NCBI GenBank assembly: GCA_038206385.1 | Contig: JBBRAW010000013.1 | Coordinates: forward strand, 1 to 51,309 | Direction: 5' to 3' | DNA: 51,309 nucleotides | DNA from: JANXSD01 sp038206385 | GTDB taxonomy: Bacteria; Bacteroidota; Bacteroidia; AKYH767-A; OLB10 | Part shown: positions 35,048-43,836 of the stretch, one piece after another | Layout: each line of letters starts with the position of its first letter | How positions within the stretch are numbered: position 1 is the stretch's first letter | The notes under the pieces: generated by a model | Databases searched by the model: none | The model's input: only the letters and a program-made list of their open reading frames with translations | Told to the model about the DNA's origin: nothing | Position numbers and translations under genes: made by a program

Positions 35048-35857
35048 ATGGGGATAGCTCAAATAACGCAAGGGAAAGCGTTTAAACAATTCATGGCTAA
35101 GCTTTATGGTTTCGGTGCAGCAATCGTAATCGTAGGAGCCCTCTTTAAAATTCAACACTGGGAAGGTGCTGGATTAATGTTAACAGTAGGACTTTTGACA
35201 GAAGCAGTGATCTTCTTCTTTTCTGCATTTGAACCACCACATGAAGATGTGGATTGGTCATTAGTGTATCCTGAATTAGCAGGAATGCACGATGGTAATG
35301 ACAAAAAGAAGCATAAGAAGGCTGGAGATCCAGTAGCACAAGAATTGGATAAGCTATTATCTGAAGCTAAGATCGGACCTGAATTAATTCAAAGTTTAGG
35401 AACAGGATTAAAAGCATTAAGTGAAAACACTTCTAAGTTGGCGAATATTTCGAATGCGGCTGTAGCTACTGACGAATACGCAAAAAATGTGACTGCAGCA
35501 TCACAAAAGGTTTCATCATTATCTGCTTCTTATGAAAAGGCAGCTCAAGCAATGAACAGCATGAGTTCTTCTCAGGAAGAAGTAAAAATTTATGGTGACC
35601 AAATGAAATCAGCAGGTAAAAACATGGCTGCATTGAATGCAGTTTATGAGCTTCAATTACAAGAAGCTAGTGCGCGCATGAAAGAGACAACTAAGTTTTA
35701 TGATGGAATTGGTCAATTATTATCCAATTTAAATAATACAGTTGAAGATACTAAAAAGTACAAAGAGGAAGTTGGTAAGTTAGCTAAAAACCTTGGCGCT
35801 CTTAATACAGTTTATGGCAATATGTTATCTGCTATGAACACGAATTCTGGTAAATAA
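35048..35857 (+). CDS. gldL: T9SS inner-membrane motor protein GldL (PorL)
   Basis: GldL forms a pentamer around the GldM dimer in the inner membrane and converts proton motive force into movement. The 269-residue protein has two membrane helices (about 20-34 and 42-60: AAIVIVGALFKIQHWEG and MLTVGLLTEAVIFFFSAF). Acidic residues E39 and E52 lie in or next to the helices; conserved intramembrane Glu residues are central to the family's proton pathway. The cytosolic remainder (about 100-269) is largely coiled coil. It lies between gldK and gldM with short gaps. Confidence 0.96.
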   Translation: MGIAQITQGKAFKQFMAKLYGFGAAIVIVGALFKIQHWEGAGLMLTVGLLTEAVIFFFSAFEPPHEDVDWSLVYPELAGMHDGNDKKKHKKAGDPVAQELDKLLSEAKIGPELIQSLGTGLKALSENTSKLANISNAAVATDEYAKNVTAASQKVSSLSASYEKAAQAMNSMSSSQEEVKIYGDQMKSAGKNMAALNAVYELQLQEASARMKETTKFYDGIGQLLSNLNNTVEDTKKYKEEVGKLAKNLGALNTVYGNMLSAMNTNSGK

Positions 35858-35907
35858 CATTCCGTTTCTTAATAATATTTTACTAACCCAAAACCTAGAA
35901 ACGAGAA

Positions 35908-37494
35908 ATGGCTGGAAATAACCTCTCCCCGAGGCAGAAGATGATTGGGATGATGTATCTGGTGTTAACAGCATTGTTAGCCTTGAACGTATCCAAAGAA
36001 ATTATCAATGCTTTTATTACGATTAACGATAGTCTTGAGAATACTGTTACTAACCTTACAGGAAAAAATGCTCAAGCATACGCTGCTTTCCAGAAGCAAA
36101 TGGAAGTAGATCCCAAAAAGACCAAGCCGCTATTTGAAAAGGCGCAGCAGATAAAAAAATTATCTGATGATATGGATAAGTATTTGTCAAGTTTAACAGA
36201 AGAACTTATCCGTAAAACTGATAAATTGGAACCATCGGCAAAAATTGAAACCCTTCATGAAATGAAGGGAACAGATAATTATGATATTCCAACAAATTAC
36301 ATGTGTGGTGATAAAAACGATGGTTTAGGTCACAAGGCATCTGAGATGAAAAAGAAAATCATCGATTACAAAAAAGGTATTTTAGCTTCACTTGATCCAG
36401 CTGATAGGCCGACGTATGAAAAGCGTTTAAATATCCTCTTCAATACGGATGACCCGAAAGTTCCTGAAGATGGTAAAAAAACTTGGGAGATGGCAAATTT
36501 CTACCATAATCCGGTAGTTGCAACCATAGCTTTAATAACAAAAACTAAATCGGATGTTAAGAATGCTGAGTCCGAAATTATTACGCATTTATTAGCTTCT
36601 ATTAATGCTGCCGATTTCAAATTTGATACACTTACAGCAAAAGTTATTGCGCCGTCAAGTTATCTTATCGAAGGACAACAGTATACAGCTGATATCTTCT
36701 TAGCAGCTATGAGTTCAACTAGTGATCCTGAAATTACTGTTAATGGTAGCCCATTGAAAGTAGAAGGTGGTGTTGGTACTTATACTTTATCAGCTTCAGG
36801 AGTAGGAGAGAAGACGTATGCAGGAATCATTAAAGTGAAAGGTCCGGATGGTGTTGTTAAACCAATTCCTTTTGGTCCGATAAAATATATCGTAGCAAAG
36901 CCAAGTTCAACAGTATCTGCGGATAAGATGAATGTAATTTACATTGGTGTTCCAAATCCAATGACGATATCGGTACCTGGAGTTCCTGATGAGAAAGTGA
37001 AATATTCAGTTGCTGGATCATTAACGTTAACACAAGATCCTAAATTGCCGAAAGGCCATTATATCGCTGAAGCGAAAGGACAACCTGGAGAAGCTACGAT
37101 CACTGTAAATGCTGACTTCAACGAAAAGCCTACTAAAATGGGTGAATTCAAATTCCGTTTAAAGAGAATTCCTGATCCAGTAGCAAAGATTGGTGGTAAG
37201 AAAGATGGTAACATCCCGAAAGCACAGTTAGCCGCTCAACAAGGTATTATCCCTACGATGGAAGGATTTGATTTCGATCTTTATCCAAGAGTGGTTTCCT
37301 TTAAGATGAGTCGATATGGAAAAGGTCGTGATCCGATAGAGAAAACAGCGGAAAGTGGAACCTTGACTGGTGACATGAAAACGATTATTGATCAATCGCG
37401 TCCTGGAGATAAAATCCTATTCGAATACATAAACGTATCGATGCCAGATGGAACAAAACGTCAAGTGAACGCAATTCCATTGACAGTTCAATAA
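35908..37494 (+). CDS. gldM: T9SS motor stator/shaft protein GldM (PorM)
   Basis: GldM has one N-terminal membrane helix and a long periplasmic shaft that links the GldL motor to the GldK/GldN ring. The 528-residue product starts MAGNNLSPRQKMIGMMYLVLTALLALNVSKEIINAF, with the helix at about 14-31, then a helical D1 domain to about residue 220, and the beta-rich D2-D4 domains (APSSYLIEGQ..., VYIGVPNPM-like NVIYIGVPNPMTISVPG, PDPVAKIGGKKDGNIPK, GKGRDPIEKTAESG). Length and order match the family. Confidence 0.96.
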   Translation: MAGNNLSPRQKMIGMMYLVLTALLALNVSKEIINAFITINDSLENTVTNLTGKNAQAYAAFQKQMEVDPKKTKPLFEKAQQIKKLSDDMDKYLSSLTEELIRKTDKLEPSAKIETLHEMKGTDNYDIPTNYMCGDKNDGLGHKASEMKKKIIDYKKGILASLDPADRPTYEKRLNILFNTDDPKVPEDGKKTWEMANFYHNPVVATIALITKTKSDVKNAESEIITHLLASINAADFKFDTLTAKVIAPSSYLIEGQQYTADIFLAAMSSTSDPEITVNGSPLKVEGGVGTYTLSASGVGEKTYAGIIKVKGPDGVVKPIPFGPIKYIVAKPSSTVSADKMNVIYIGVPNPMTISVPGVPDEKVKYSVAGSLTLTQDPKLPKGHYIAEAKGQPGEATITVNADFNEKPTKMGEFKFRLKRIPDPVAKIGGKKDGNIPKAQLAAQQGIIPTMEGFDFDLYPRVVSFKMSRYGKGRDPIEKTAESGTLTGDMKTIIDQSRPGDKILFEYINVSMPDGTKRQVNAIPLTVQ

Positions 37495-37567
37495 GAAAAT
37501 AATACCGCAACATTAGTTAATAATTTTGCGTTTACTAGAAACGATGCAATTAACACAAATTCATCCC

Positions 37568-38416
37568 ATGAAAAAGTTCATCCTGTTATTAGTGACAGTT
37601 ATTGGTTTTACTGCCATAGCGAGTGCACAAAATGTACTTGATGGGATATATGTAAGAGAGAACAATCCGGCTCGCCGCGTGATCCCTTATCCATATCTCA
37701 GGGAAGCTGACGTAATGTGGTCTAAGAAAATCTGGAGACATATTGATTTGAACGAAAAGATCAATGCGCCTTTAAGATATCCTAAATCAGGAGAGACAAA
37801 AGACCGCAAAAATTTAATTAGCGTGATGATGGACGCTGTGAACGAAGGTAGTTTAACGGCTTATGATCCTCAAGATGATGAGTTCACACTTCCGATGACT
37901 GCTGGTGAGTTTTCCAAAGTTGGAGGAGCAGATTCTGTTGCAATCAAAGTTACACGTCCAGATCCTCCGTATGACGAATATGATTCAACTGTATTTCGTA
38001 AGTTCAATCCAGATGATGTAGTTCAATATCGTTTAAAGGAAGAGTGGTTCTTTGATAAGCAACGTTCGGTGATGGACTGTAGAATTATAGGAATTTGTCC
38101 TATGGTTTTGGCTCGTGATCAGGATGGAAACCTTATTGAAGGTGGACAGAAGAAATTATTATTCTGGATTTACTATCCTGAAGCTCGTAGAATATTCGCT
38201 AACGCTGAAGTAGCAAATCGTTACAATAGCTCGATGCGTTTAACTTTCGAGGACATATTCATGAAGCGAATGTTTAATAGCTATATCACGAAAGAAGATA
38301 ACGTTTACAATCGTCGTGTAGATGATTACAAAACGAATCCACTCGATGCATTGTTAGAATCAGAAAGAATAAAACAAGATATGATCAACTTCGAAATTGA
38401 TCTTTGGGAATATTAA
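37568..38416 (+). CDS. gldN: T9SS periplasmic ring protein GldN (PorN)
   Basis: GldN partners with GldK in the periplasmic ring of the T9SS. The frame begins at 37526, but the signal peptide (MKKFILLLVTVIGFTAIASAQ) starts at 37568, giving 282 residues. Family segments are NPARRVIPYPYLREADVMWSKKIWRHIDLNEK in the first 70 mature residues, a D/E-rich middle, YRLKEEWFFDKQRSVMDCRIIGICPM near 160-185, and the C-terminal SMRLTFEDIFMKRMF region. Last gene of the locus, closed by a strong terminator. Confidence 0.96.
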   Translation: MKKFILLLVTVIGFTAIASAQNVLDGIYVRENNPARRVIPYPYLREADVMWSKKIWRHIDLNEKINAPLRYPKSGETKDRKNLISVMMDAVNEGSLTAYDPQDDEFTLPMTAGEFSKVGGADSVAIKVTRPDPPYDEYDSTVFRKFNPDDVVQYRLKEEWFFDKQRSVMDCRIIGICPMVLARDQDGNLIEGGQKKLLFWIYYPEARRIFANAEVANRYNSSMRLTFEDIFMKRMFNSYITKEDNVYNRRVDDYKTNPLDALLESERIKQDMINFEIDLWEY

Positions 38417-38433
38417 TTCTTGAAAAATTTGTG

Positions 38434-38468
38434 AAAAATGGCTGCCTGGAAAGGCAGCCATTTTTTTT
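38434..38468 (+). terminator. Terminator of the gldKLMN locus
   Basis: TGGCTGCC (38439-38446) and GGCAGCCA (38453-38460) form a GC-rich 8-bp stem with a 6-base loop, extended by A/T pairing and followed by eight T. It lies 17 bases after the gldN stop. Confidence 0.95.
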
Positions 38469-38526
38469 GGCTTCAAATGGCATTTAGCAGTCTAGCATTG
38501 TTCATTTACTGAAACAATGGTATAAT

Positions 38527-38534
38527 TACATTTG
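38527..38534 (+). promoter_or_regulatory. Candidate -7 element for the EEP-family gene
   Basis: TACATTTG matches TAnnTTTG exactly, 63 bp before the ATG. Just upstream, CATTGTT (38496-38502) and AACAATG (38513-38519) form a 7-bp inverted repeat that could be an operator. Confidence 0.4.
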
Positions 38535-38597
38535 TACTTAACGAAAGGGTTTCCATGTAGGATCTTTTATAAGAATCTTTAATTGATAATTTGTTAA

Positions 38598-39320
38598 ATG
38601 AAACTAATAACTTGGAATTGTCAAGGCGCTTTTAGAAAAAAGGCTGACGTGATTCTTAAATATAATCCTGATATATTAGTTGTTCAGGAATGTGAGCATC
38701 CAAGTAAACTGATATTTAATTCAGACACTAAACTTCCAAAGGATTCATTATGGGTTGGAGATAATCACCACAAGGGAATTGGTATTTTCTCCTATAGTAA
38801 GTATAGATTTAAGCTTCTTGATATTTATAATCCTAATTTCAAAACCATCATTCCTATTGTTGTTACAGGTGGTGCAATTGATTTTACATTGTATGCAATT
38901 TGGGCTAATAATCCGCAAGACAAAAAAAATCAATATGTAGGACAAATCTGGAAAGCAATAGAACATTATGATCAATTACTTAATGTTGGATCGACTATAC
39001 TTACTGGTGATTTTAATAGTAATACAATTTGGGATCGTCCAAGTAGGATTGGGAATCATTCTAAAGTTGTTGAAGTTTTATCCGACAAAAAGATATTTAG
39101 TATTTATCACCATCACTATTCTCAAATACAAGGAAAAGAAGATCACCCAACATTTTATCTCCAACGAAAAAAATATAAACCGTATCATCTTGATTATTGT
39201 TTCGCATCACACGATCTTCTTTCCAAAGTGAAACAGTTTAAAGTTGGAACCTACGAAAATTGGATAGCACATAGTGATCATTCACCACTTTTTGTTGAGT
39301 TTGATTTGAGACGAAATTAA
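38598..39320 (+). CDS. Endonuclease/exonuclease/phosphatase (EEP) family protein
   Basis: The 240-residue protein has the EEP fold of DNase I/exonuclease III-type metal hydrolases. Key segments are LITWNCQGAF (Asn7 at the metal site), ILVVQECEHP (Glu33 region, metal ligand), LTGDFNS near 138-144 (Asp/Asn pair) and the C-terminal AHSDHSPLFVEFDL with the catalytic His. There is no signal peptide, so it is cytosolic. The substrate could be DNA, nucleotides or inositol phosphates. It is a monocistronic gene between the T9SS terminator and a long gene-free stretch. Confidence 0.88.
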   Translation: MKLITWNCQGAFRKKADVILKYNPDILVVQECEHPSKLIFNSDTKLPKDSLWVGDNHHKGIGIFSYSKYRFKLLDIYNPNFKTIIPIVVTGGAIDFTLYAIWANNPQDKKNQYVGQIWKAIEHYDQLLNVGSTILTGDFNSNTIWDRPSRIGNHSKVVEVLSDKKIFSIYHHHYSQIQGKEDHPTFYLQRKKYKPYHLDYCFASHDLLSKVKQFKVGTYENWIAHSDHSPLFVEFDLRRN

Positions 39321-39437
39321 ATGAACAAATGATAAAATGCCAATAATCATTTTGGTTAACAATCAATCTCAACTTAAAATATAGATGCGTCACTAGAGAT
39401 TGAAGTGAGGATCGTGAGCAGTTAAAATAAAAAGATC

Positions 39438-39457
39438 ATTGAAAATTAATTTTCAAT
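39438..39457. repeat. Perfect 20-bp AT-rich palindrome
   Basis: ATTGAAAATT is followed directly by its reverse complement AATTTTCAAT. A palindrome of this length without a loop resembles a dimeric regulator site or cruciform. The nearest gene start is over 500 bp away, and the EEP gene ends 118 bp upstream. Confidence 0.6.
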
Positions 39458-39911
39458 TTAGATGATATTGAAGTATAAATTAAACTTAGTTCAGCCGAAG
39501 GAACTTTCATAGAATTGGTCTTCCCAAACTTGTATATTATGTCTATTTGATATCTTATTAAAGTTTAATAAGTAATATAAAGCTTTTAGGAATGGTTTTT
39601 TATAGGTTAAATTATCGATTCAGTAACAAGAAACTGTTAACCTAAAATATAACAAGGCATTCCATTTAATACATCTTTAATACAAAGTTAGGGGCATTAC
39701 TTCCACACAGATCGACTATTGTTGGCATATTTTATATGGAATTGGTATGATTTACTCAAGCGAGTGCATCCTATATTTTCATTTCAAATTAAATTTTGAA
39801 AAATTAATTTGTGTAAACGATATTATATTTTATTTAAATATGGAGAATATTTTTCTCCCTTCTGATTTCACTTTTGCGGGATTATTTCAGCAAATAGAAA
39901 ATAAAAAAATT

Positions 39912-39957
39912 GGGTAACAGCAATACTGAAGAACGGGTAACAGCGGTACTGAAAAAA
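39912..39957 (+). repeat. Two 23-bp tandem units before the metal-binding gene
   Basis: GGGTAACAGCAATACTGAA at 39912 is repeated with two changes at 39935 (GGGTAACAGCGGTACTGAA). The array ends 17 bases before the ATG at 39975, in the leader or promoter of the Met-rich protein gene, so it could bind a regulator. Confidence 0.65.
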
Positions 39958-39974
39958 ATAAAGAAATAATAGAT

Positions 39975-40436
39975 ATGAAAAATCAAAAAATGATTGCTAG
40001 TATGTTTGCTACAATGCTCATGTTGGTAATGTGTTTTACAGTAAGTAACAGTTTTGGGCAAACCCATAAGAAATCCACAACGATGAAAGAATGTTGTATG
40101 ATGAAAGATGGGAAAATGATGCAAATGAAAGATGGGAAAATGATGCCTATGGAAAAAGAAATGACGATGAAAAATGGAACTAAGTGTATGGCCAACGGAG
40201 AATGTATTACGAAAGATGGAAAAAAAATGATGATGAAAGAAGGTGATTGTATGGATATGAGTGGCAAAATGAGTAAGAGTTCAAAGATGAATAAAGACAC
40301 TAAAAGCTCCATTGAAAAGAAAAGCGATAATAAGGATATGGCTATGACTTATACTTGCCCAATGCATCCGGAATATACAAGCGACAAGCAAGGTAAATGT
40401 CCGAAGTGTGGAATGGATTTAGTGGAGAAAAAATAA
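39975..40436 (+). CDS. Exported Met-rich protein with heavy-metal-binding domain (HMBD)
   Basis: The 153-residue protein has a signal peptide (about 1-28, ending near SFGQ) and 29 methionines. The middle (about 37-100) consists of degenerate MKDGKMMxM-type repeats with interspersed cysteines (CC at 40-41, then single Cys), probably binding soft metals such as Cu(I) or Ag(I). Two successive 24-bp DNA units (40101-40148) encode the clearest pair. The last 28 residues are an HMBD of the YHS-like type: YTCPMHPE and CPKCGMDL, with C128, H131, C142 and C145 as likely ligands. HMBD is also found at the N-terminus of copper P-type ATPases and CusB-like proteins. A copper-sequestering role is inferred. 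Confidence 0.88.
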   Translation: MKNQKMIASMFATMLMLVMCFTVSNSFGQTHKKSTTMKECCMMKDGKMMQMKDGKMMPMEKEMTMKNGTKCMANGECITKDGKKMMMKEGDCMDMSGKMSKSSKMNKDTKSSIEKKSDNKDMAMTYTCPMHPEYTSDKQGKCPKCGMDLVEKK

Positions 40437-40599
40437 AATTAATTAGTAATAATTTTATACGGAATTATAATTTAATTTAACTAATCTCTCCACTTCTGCT
40501 ACTTTTAAAATCAGTTTCTTGGAAAGACTAATTAGGGATTTTTTAAAATCGGTAATTGAAAAAATTAATTCGAATTCAGATTAAATTACAAATACATTT

Positions 40600-40643
40600 C
40601 AACAACAAAAAAGCCGACTGTGAAGTCGGCTTTTTTGTTGTTG
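40600..40643. terminator. Bidirectional terminator with 20-bp stem
   Basis: Bases 40600-40619 and 40624-40643 are perfect reverse complements (core AAGCCGACT / AGTCGGCTT, then A6/T6 and CAACAA/TTGTTG) around a GTGA loop. It lies 164 bp after the Met-rich gene and just after the stop of the minus-strand PorE-like gene, and has A/T runs on both sides, so it should stop transcription from both. Confidence 0.93.
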
Positions 40644-40657
40644 AATAAAATTAATTC

Positions 40658-42814
40658 TTAACGAATAATTCCATTCACTGTTATTTCTGTTCTTCTATTT
40701 AGTTGATGCATCTCTTCTGTACATGGTTCACCATCTCCACAATTATTCACCATTACAGATTCACCACTCCATGTTACTTTACCAATTTGTTTCGAGCTAA
40801 CTCCTTGATCTAACAAATATTTTTTAATAGCCTTAGATCTATTTTCTGAAAGTTTTTCATTGTATTCTTTAGTTGCGCGACTATCTGTATGTGAATTGAT
40901 ACTAACCTTTACGTCACCATGTTCTTTTAAGAATGCTAATACTTCAATCATCGTTTTATTTGCATCATCACGAATGTTGTATTTGTCAAGATCATAATAA
41001 ACAATTTTGTACCAGTTTTCATATGGATAAACATCTTTTGCTGGCGTTAACTCTACATTGTAGTTAAGGTCTTTTGGTGTTTGTCCAAGCTGTCCTTTAA
41101 GCATAATAATTTTCGGACGATACCCTGCACTAGAAATAACTAACTGTTCATCTTTTTCAGGAACTAATGCTTGTTTATATTGGCCTAATAAATCAGTGCT
41201 TCCAATTTCACGTCCGGTAATTTCATCTTTAATTGTCGCACCAGGAATTGGCAATTTTGTATCTGCATCAATAACAGTAATACTAATTGCAAATGCCGAA
41301 GGCTTCCCTAATTCAATACGTACAAACGGATCAATAGGAGTAATAGAAGAGGTAGCAAATTGTAAAGTTGTATCACCTAATCCTTCAGCTTGTCCTTTTA
41401 TCGTATAATTTTTATCGAACTCACCAGGAAAATCAAAACGACCATTCTCCATTGTTGTAAATGACAATGTATTATTATCAGATTTCAATTCAACTTTTGC
41501 ATTTTTTATAGGTTGACCATTTTCTTTATTCACTACAATTCCGCGGATGCGAATAGATTTCTTCTTAAAGGTATATAGATCGTCATCAAAGCCTCTATTC
41601 GCTCTATTCGAACTTAGATACCCGATTTTATTTTTAACATCATAAACGAGACCGAAATCATCATCAGCAGAATTTAAAGGATAACCCACATTAACCGGAA
41701 CCACATAATTACCTCCAATTTCTCTTGAATAATAAACATCAAGTCCACCGATTCCAGGATGACCATCGGACGAAAAATAAATAGTTCCATCTTCCATTAA
41801 TTCTGGGAATAATTCATTTCCTCTAGTATTAATTGTATCACCTAAATTTTGTGGTTTACCCCATCCTTTTCCTTCTTTGTTACACACCCATAAATCCATT
41901 CCGCCTTTGCCACCTGGCATATCTGACGCAAAGAAAAGTTTTTGTCCATCACTACTTAATGCTGGATGAGCACAATTATAATTGTCGTTATTGTATTGGA
42001 ATGACTCAAGTGTTCCCCATTCATTACCACCAGTATTTTTTGTCTTGAAGATTTTTAGTTTTACAATTTTGTCACTGCTCTTATGAATTTTTCCACCTTC
42101 AATATTATTTCTTGTGATGTACATTTCATCTCCACTTTTATTAAAGCAAACAGGGCCATCATTTAATCGTGTGGCAATTTTTTCGGCAAAAAATTCAGGA
42201 CTTCTAAATGAGTTCTCTTTTCCTCTGCTATAATAAAGTGCAAGAAACGGTTCGTTCGTCCATGCATGTGTACGCTCAATCATTTCTGGCCGTTTACGTG
42301 ATGATGCGAAAACAATTCCATCCTGATAAAGAGAAGCGCCGAAATCTGCATTAGTAGAATTGATATCAAGTTTAGTAATTGAATAATTCGATGAATCACT
42401 AAAGAAACTTTCATACATATCAATTGCTCTTACAAAGGCCTGACCTCTTCCATCAGTTTTATTGTCTAATACAAAATCTTCCATCCATTTGCGAGCTTGT
42501 GCATATTTACCATTGTTCATTAATGATTGTCCGTAATAAAATTTGTAGATAGATGTTACTGCTGGCATCTGAACAGCTTTCGCATACCACACTTCTGCCA
42601 ACAAGCGATTATTTGTTAAACGATAGCAATCTGCAAGACTAAAAATTGCATTTTGAATGGTGCTATCTTTCCGTAATGCTTTTGCATAGTATGGAATTGC
42701 TTTTGGATAAGCCATCTGTTTAAAAAAAAGATCACCTTTTTTTACTAATGCTTTCTGTGAGTAGGATGTCAAAAATCCAATGGATAATAATATGCAGAGC
42801 AATGACTTTTTCAT
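40658..42814 (-). CDS. PorE-like OmpA-family protein (TPR, PD40 propeller, carboxypeptidase-regulatory-like, OmpA_C)
   Basis: The frame is open from 42838, but the signal peptide (MKKSLLCILLSIGFLTSYSQ) begins at 42814, giving 718 residues. Domains in order are TPR-like helices (about 22-130), WD40-like PD40 propeller blades (about 200-400: PALSSDGQKLFFASDMPGGKGGMDLWV, PELMEDGTIYFSSDGHPGIGGLDVYYS), a carboxypeptidase-regulatory-like beta domain (about 410-500), and a C-terminal OmpA peptidoglycan-binding domain (NSHTDSRATKEYNEKLSENRSKAIKKYL region). This order is that of P. gingivalis PorE (PG1058), a T9SS component that anchors to peptidoglycan. It is last in the adhesin-PorP-PorE-like operon. 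Confidence 0.92.
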   Translation of the reverse strand: MKKSLLCILLSIGFLTSYSQKALVKKGDLFFKQMAYPKAIPYYAKALRKDSTIQNAIFSLADCYRLTNNRLLAEVWYAKAVQMPAVTSIYKFYYGQSLMNNGKYAQARKWMEDFVLDNKTDGRGQAFVRAIDMYESFFSDSSNYSITKLDINSTNADFGASLYQDGIVFASSRKRPEMIERTHAWTNEPFLALYYSRGKENSFRSPEFFAEKIATRLNDGPVCFNKSGDEMYITRNNIEGGKIHKSSDKIVKLKIFKTKNTGGNEWGTLESFQYNNDNYNCAHPALSSDGQKLFFASDMPGGKGGMDLWVCNKEGKGWGKPQNLGDTINTRGNELFPELMEDGTIYFSSDGHPGIGGLDVYYSREIGGNYVVPVNVGYPLNSADDDFGLVYDVKNKIGYLSSNRANRGFDDDLYTFKKKSIRIRGIVVNKENGQPIKNAKVELKSDNNTLSFTTMENGRFDFPGEFDKNYTIKGQAEGLGDTTLQFATSSITPIDPFVRIELGKPSAFAISITVIDADTKLPIPGATIKDEITGREIGSTDLLGQYKQALVPEKDEQLVISSAGYRPKIIMLKGQLGQTPKDLNYNVELTPAKDVYPYENWYKIVYYDLDKYNIRDDANKTMIEVLAFLKEHGDVKVSINSHTDSRATKEYNEKLSENRSKAIKKYLLDQGVSSKQIGKVTWSGESVMVNNCGDGEPCTEEMHQLNRRTEITVNGIIR

Positions 42815-42840
42815 TGTGTTTTTTATTTGAAAGTTCATTA

Positions 42841-43782
42841 TTAGAAATAACGAGGTGTTACGATTTTATTTTTGTTAAAGGAGAAATCATACCCTAAAGT
42901 GATTTCATGTGTTCCTGAATTATAACGTTGCAAATCGGTGATGGTGTAATCATAAGAATATCCCATACGTAATTGTTTTGTTAGTTGAAACTGAACGATA
43001 GCAGACCATGAGTCACCAGTACGATATGATCCACCAACCCATAAAACTTCGTTGAATAAAACATGTGCACCAAGATCAGCTTCTAAAGGAGCGCCACTTA
43101 CTACTTTCAACATCATCGTAGGTTTTACTTTTACATTTTCATTAACAGTAAAAACATAACCACCCATTAAGTAATAATGCCAATAATCCATTTTAACTTG
43201 ATTCACACCTTTTCCTGTTTTTGCATCCACCGAATTTTGTAGGATACGAGGAATTGATAAGCCACCATAATAAGTTTTGCTATTGTAGTAAAGTCCGAAA
43301 CCAACATTGGGTACAGTTAACTTTGGAGTTCCTAAAAATGAATTATCAAATTGATCTTGTGTCTTCACATCTTCTAGTTGTTCCACATGATTAATTATTC
43401 CGGCTTGCAATCCCATCGAAAATGTTCCTGATTTCATTGGAACCCGATAAGCGTAATTTGCGAAAATGCCAAGATCTTTGGTCACACCAATTTGTTCGTT
43501 AAGTATAGTTAGACCTACACCAATTTTTTCGTTTCGTAATGGAGTATGGCCACTAAACGTTTGGGTTTTTGGAGCACCTTCGATACCTACCCATTGGTTA
43601 CGGTACAATCCAGTTAATGCAGCATGTTCTCGAGATCCAGCATAAGCAGGATTAATAAACATTTCATTATACATGTACTGTGTGAACTGTGGTTCAAATT
43701 GAGCTTGTGCTTGAAAGCAAATCACAATTAATGAGACAGCCAAGAATATTTTCTTGTCGGCAAATAGTTTTAACCTGTTCAT
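42841..43782 (-). CDS. PorP/SprF-family protein, partner of the adjacent adhesin
   Basis: The frame is open from 43809, but the better signal peptide starts at the ATG at 43782 (MNRLKLFADKKIFLAVSLIVICFQAQAQ), giving 313 residues. The hallmark FEPQFTQYMYNEMFINPAYAGSREHAAL follows, then YRNQWVGIEGAPKT, barrel strands and the C-terminal QLRMGYSYDYTITDLQRYNSGTHEITLGYDF block. SprF-like proteins are needed for surface delivery or attachment of the adhesin encoded upstream of them, as with SprB-SprF in F. johnsoniae. The gene lies 54 bp after the giant adhesin gene and 26 bp before the PorE-like gene. Confidence 0.93.
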   Translation of the reverse strand: MNRLKLFADKKIFLAVSLIVICFQAQAQFEPQFTQYMYNEMFINPAYAGSREHAALTGLYRNQWVGIEGAPKTQTFSGHTPLRNEKIGVGLTILNEQIGVTKDLGIFANYAYRVPMKSGTFSMGLQAGIINHVEQLEDVKTQDQFDNSFLGTPKLTVPNVGFGLYYNSKTYYGGLSIPRILQNSVDAKTGKGVNQVKMDYWHYYLMGGYVFTVNENVKVKPTMMLKVVSGAPLEADLGAHVLFNEVLWVGGSYRTGDSWSAIVQFQLTKQLRMGYSYDYTITDLQRYNSGTHEITLGYDFSFNKNKIVTPRYF

Positions 43783-43836
43783 GGTTTTGTATAAGATTAT
43801 TGTATTCATTTTTTTGTTTGTGTAATTAAAAGCAAT

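Larger units (their letters stand above)
39321..39974. other. 654-bp gene-free stretch
   Basis: No gene is seen; the sequence is very AT-rich. It holds a perfect 20-bp palindrome (39438-39457), an imperfect hairpin in which AGGTTAA (39604-39610) pairs with TTAACCT (39637-39643) and CAGT with ACTG inside, a GGAGAA/TTCTCC hairpin (39842-39858), and two 23-bp tandem units ending 17 bp before the next gene. A small RNA gene is possible but not demonstrated. Confidence 0.5.

Noticed and set aside
40101..40148. Two 24-bp tandem units considered as a CRISPR fragment
   Set aside because: They are directly adjacent without spacers and in frame inside a protein gene.
39983..40312. Minus-strand open frame rich in IIFPSF-type repeats
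   Set aside because: The repeated pattern is the antisense reading of the Met-rich repeats of the HMBD gene, which has a signal peptide and a recognised domain.
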